A stretch of 7,333 nt of DNA, from contig CALQNE010000178.1 in assembly GCA_943331855.1 (NCBI GenBank), positions 1-7,333 of the forward strand. Direction: 5' to 3'. The position numbers and the translations under genes were made by a program. A model generated the notes under the pieces. That model was given only the letters and a program-made list of their open reading frames with translations, was not told the origin of the DNA and did not search any database. This DNA is from Bordetella parapertussis. Its GTDB lineage: Bacteria > Pseudomonadota > Gammaproteobacteria > Burkholderiales > Burkholderiaceae_B. Below, in pieces: positions 6,518 to 7,333 of the stretch; within the stretch, counting starts at the first letter, position 1, and every line of letters starts with the position of its first letter.

Positions 6518-7333
6518 ATGAATCGCAGAAATATACTGAAACTATCCGCTAGCGCTGCAGCCTTACAAATGTTGCCAGGTTTGGCGTTGGCACAAGCGGG
6601 TGGTGTCTTCAAAATCGGAACACTGTGCCCAGTGACTGGCGCGGGCAGCCCTTACGGTGCAGGCATGCAACAGGCCATCCGGATGGCGGTCGATGAAATT
6701 AATGCAGCGGGTGGTGCCGGCGGCAGCAAACTTGAACTATTTACTGAAGATAGTCAAACAAAACCGGATGCCGCAGTCCTGGCTGCAAAAAAACTGATTG
6801 AAATCAATAAAGTTCAAGCGATTTTAGGGACCTGGGCCTCTGGCGTGACGCTTGCCGTCATGCCCTTAACAGATGCCGCCAACATTATCCAAATGAATAC
6901 GTCAGGTGCACCTGCAATTTCGAACTTGGATACAAAGGACTTAGTCTGGCGCTACCAAGCGACCAACGATCGTTTTGGCCAAGCATTTGCCGAGATCTGC
7001 AAAAAAAATGGCTATAAACGCCCTGCCACTATGGCCTTTAACAACGCCTCGGGTCTTGGAAATACGCAAGGCTTCACCAAGGCCTGGGAGGCTGCCGGCG
7101 GCAAAGTAGTTGCCCACGTCACCTACGAGCCAAATCGTCCAAGCTATCGCAGCGAACTACAAAAAATTCTAGACGCCAAGCCTGATGTGATTGTCACGGG
7201 CTCGTATCTACCTGATTCAACCATCATTTTGCGTGAGTGGTTTCAATCGGGCGTACCCGTCAAATGGATTATGCCGGGCTGGGCCGCAAACCCTGATCTT
7301 GTAAAAGCCTTGGGCAATGAGGTCTGCGAAGGC
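6518..7333 (+). CDS. ABC transporter substrate-binding protein, LivK/branched-chain amino acid type (3' partial)
   Basis: This is a periplasmic type I binding protein that would deliver a solute to an ABC importer of the Liv/HAAT group. I translated it by hand: 272 codons are open to the right edge with no stop, against roughly 380-420 for the family, so the C-terminal third is missing. The N-terminus has RRNILK at 3-8, a hydrophobic stretch, and an ALA-Q cleavage site after residue 25. This is close to the twin-arginine consensus RRxFLK, so Tat export is possible, though Sec is not excluded. Family features follow: FKIGTLCPVTGAGSPYGAGM (31-50), a Rossmann-like lobe with AVDEINAAGG, then LFTEDSQTKPD and AILGTWASGVT, a typical ligand-contact region. 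The clear ribosome binding site and 18-bp gap place it in an operon with the amidohydrolase; permease and ATPase genes may follow outside the window. The ligand is not known. Confidence 0.93.
   Translation, partial: MNRRNILKLSASAAALQMLPGLALAQAGGVFKIGTLCPVTGAGSPYGAGMQQAIRMAVDEINAAGGAGGSKLELFTEDSQTKPDAAVLAAKKLIEINKVQAILGTWASGVTLAVMPLTDAANIIQMNTSGAPAISNLDTKDLVWRYQATNDRFGQAFAEICKKNGYKRPATMAFNNASGLGNTQGFTKAWEAAGGKVVAHVTYEPNRPSYRSELQKILDAKPDVIVTGSYLPDSTIILREWFQSGVPVKWIMPGWAANPDLVKALGNEVCEG

Overview
The window looks like ordinary chromosomal sequence from a betaproteobacterium, most likely Burkholderiales and perhaps Alcaligenaceae. I base this on remembered gene order (orn beside a divergent Ste24-like M48 protease and rsgA, near a CoA-pyrophosphatase-type NUDIX gene), on the protein sequences, on moderate GC and on a LivK-type substrate-binding protein at the right edge. 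No search was run, so the taxonomy is inference. Coding density is very high. There is no gene-free stretch over 300 bases, and I saw no tRNA, rRNA, CRISPR array, insertion sequence or phage gene.

Left part (1-1639, + strand): the C-terminal end of a gene that starts outside the window, possibly an ArnT/PMT-like glycosyltransferase, overlaps by ATGA a complete MATE-family efflux transporter. The MATE gene converges on orn with a 6-bp overlap of stop codons.

Middle (1634-4424): orn (oligoribonuclease, - strand) is divergent from a two-gene unit. That unit is a Ste24-like integral-membrane M48 zinc protease followed by the circularly permuted ribosome-assembly GTPase rsgA, joined by another ATGA overlap. 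The orn and protease starts are so close that their promoters must lie within or against each other's 5' coding sequence. rsgA then meets a CoA-pyrophosphatase-type NUDIX hydrolase (- strand) with only 4 bp between stops.

Right part (5161-7333): a divergent intergenic region of about 110 bp leads to a probable catabolic operon. It holds a cytoplasmic metal-dependent amidohydrolase of the imidazolonepropionase-like/Xaa-Pro-dipeptidase type. Eighteen bases later comes a periplasmic ABC-transporter substrate-binding protein with a twin-arginine-like signal peptide, cut by the window edge. The likely logic is capture and import of an amide- or peptide-like solute, then hydrolysis in the cytoplasm. 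The substrate is unknown, and this pair is the most interesting part of the window. I found no convincing evidence of a wholly new system; the rest is conserved housekeeping in a compact arrangement.
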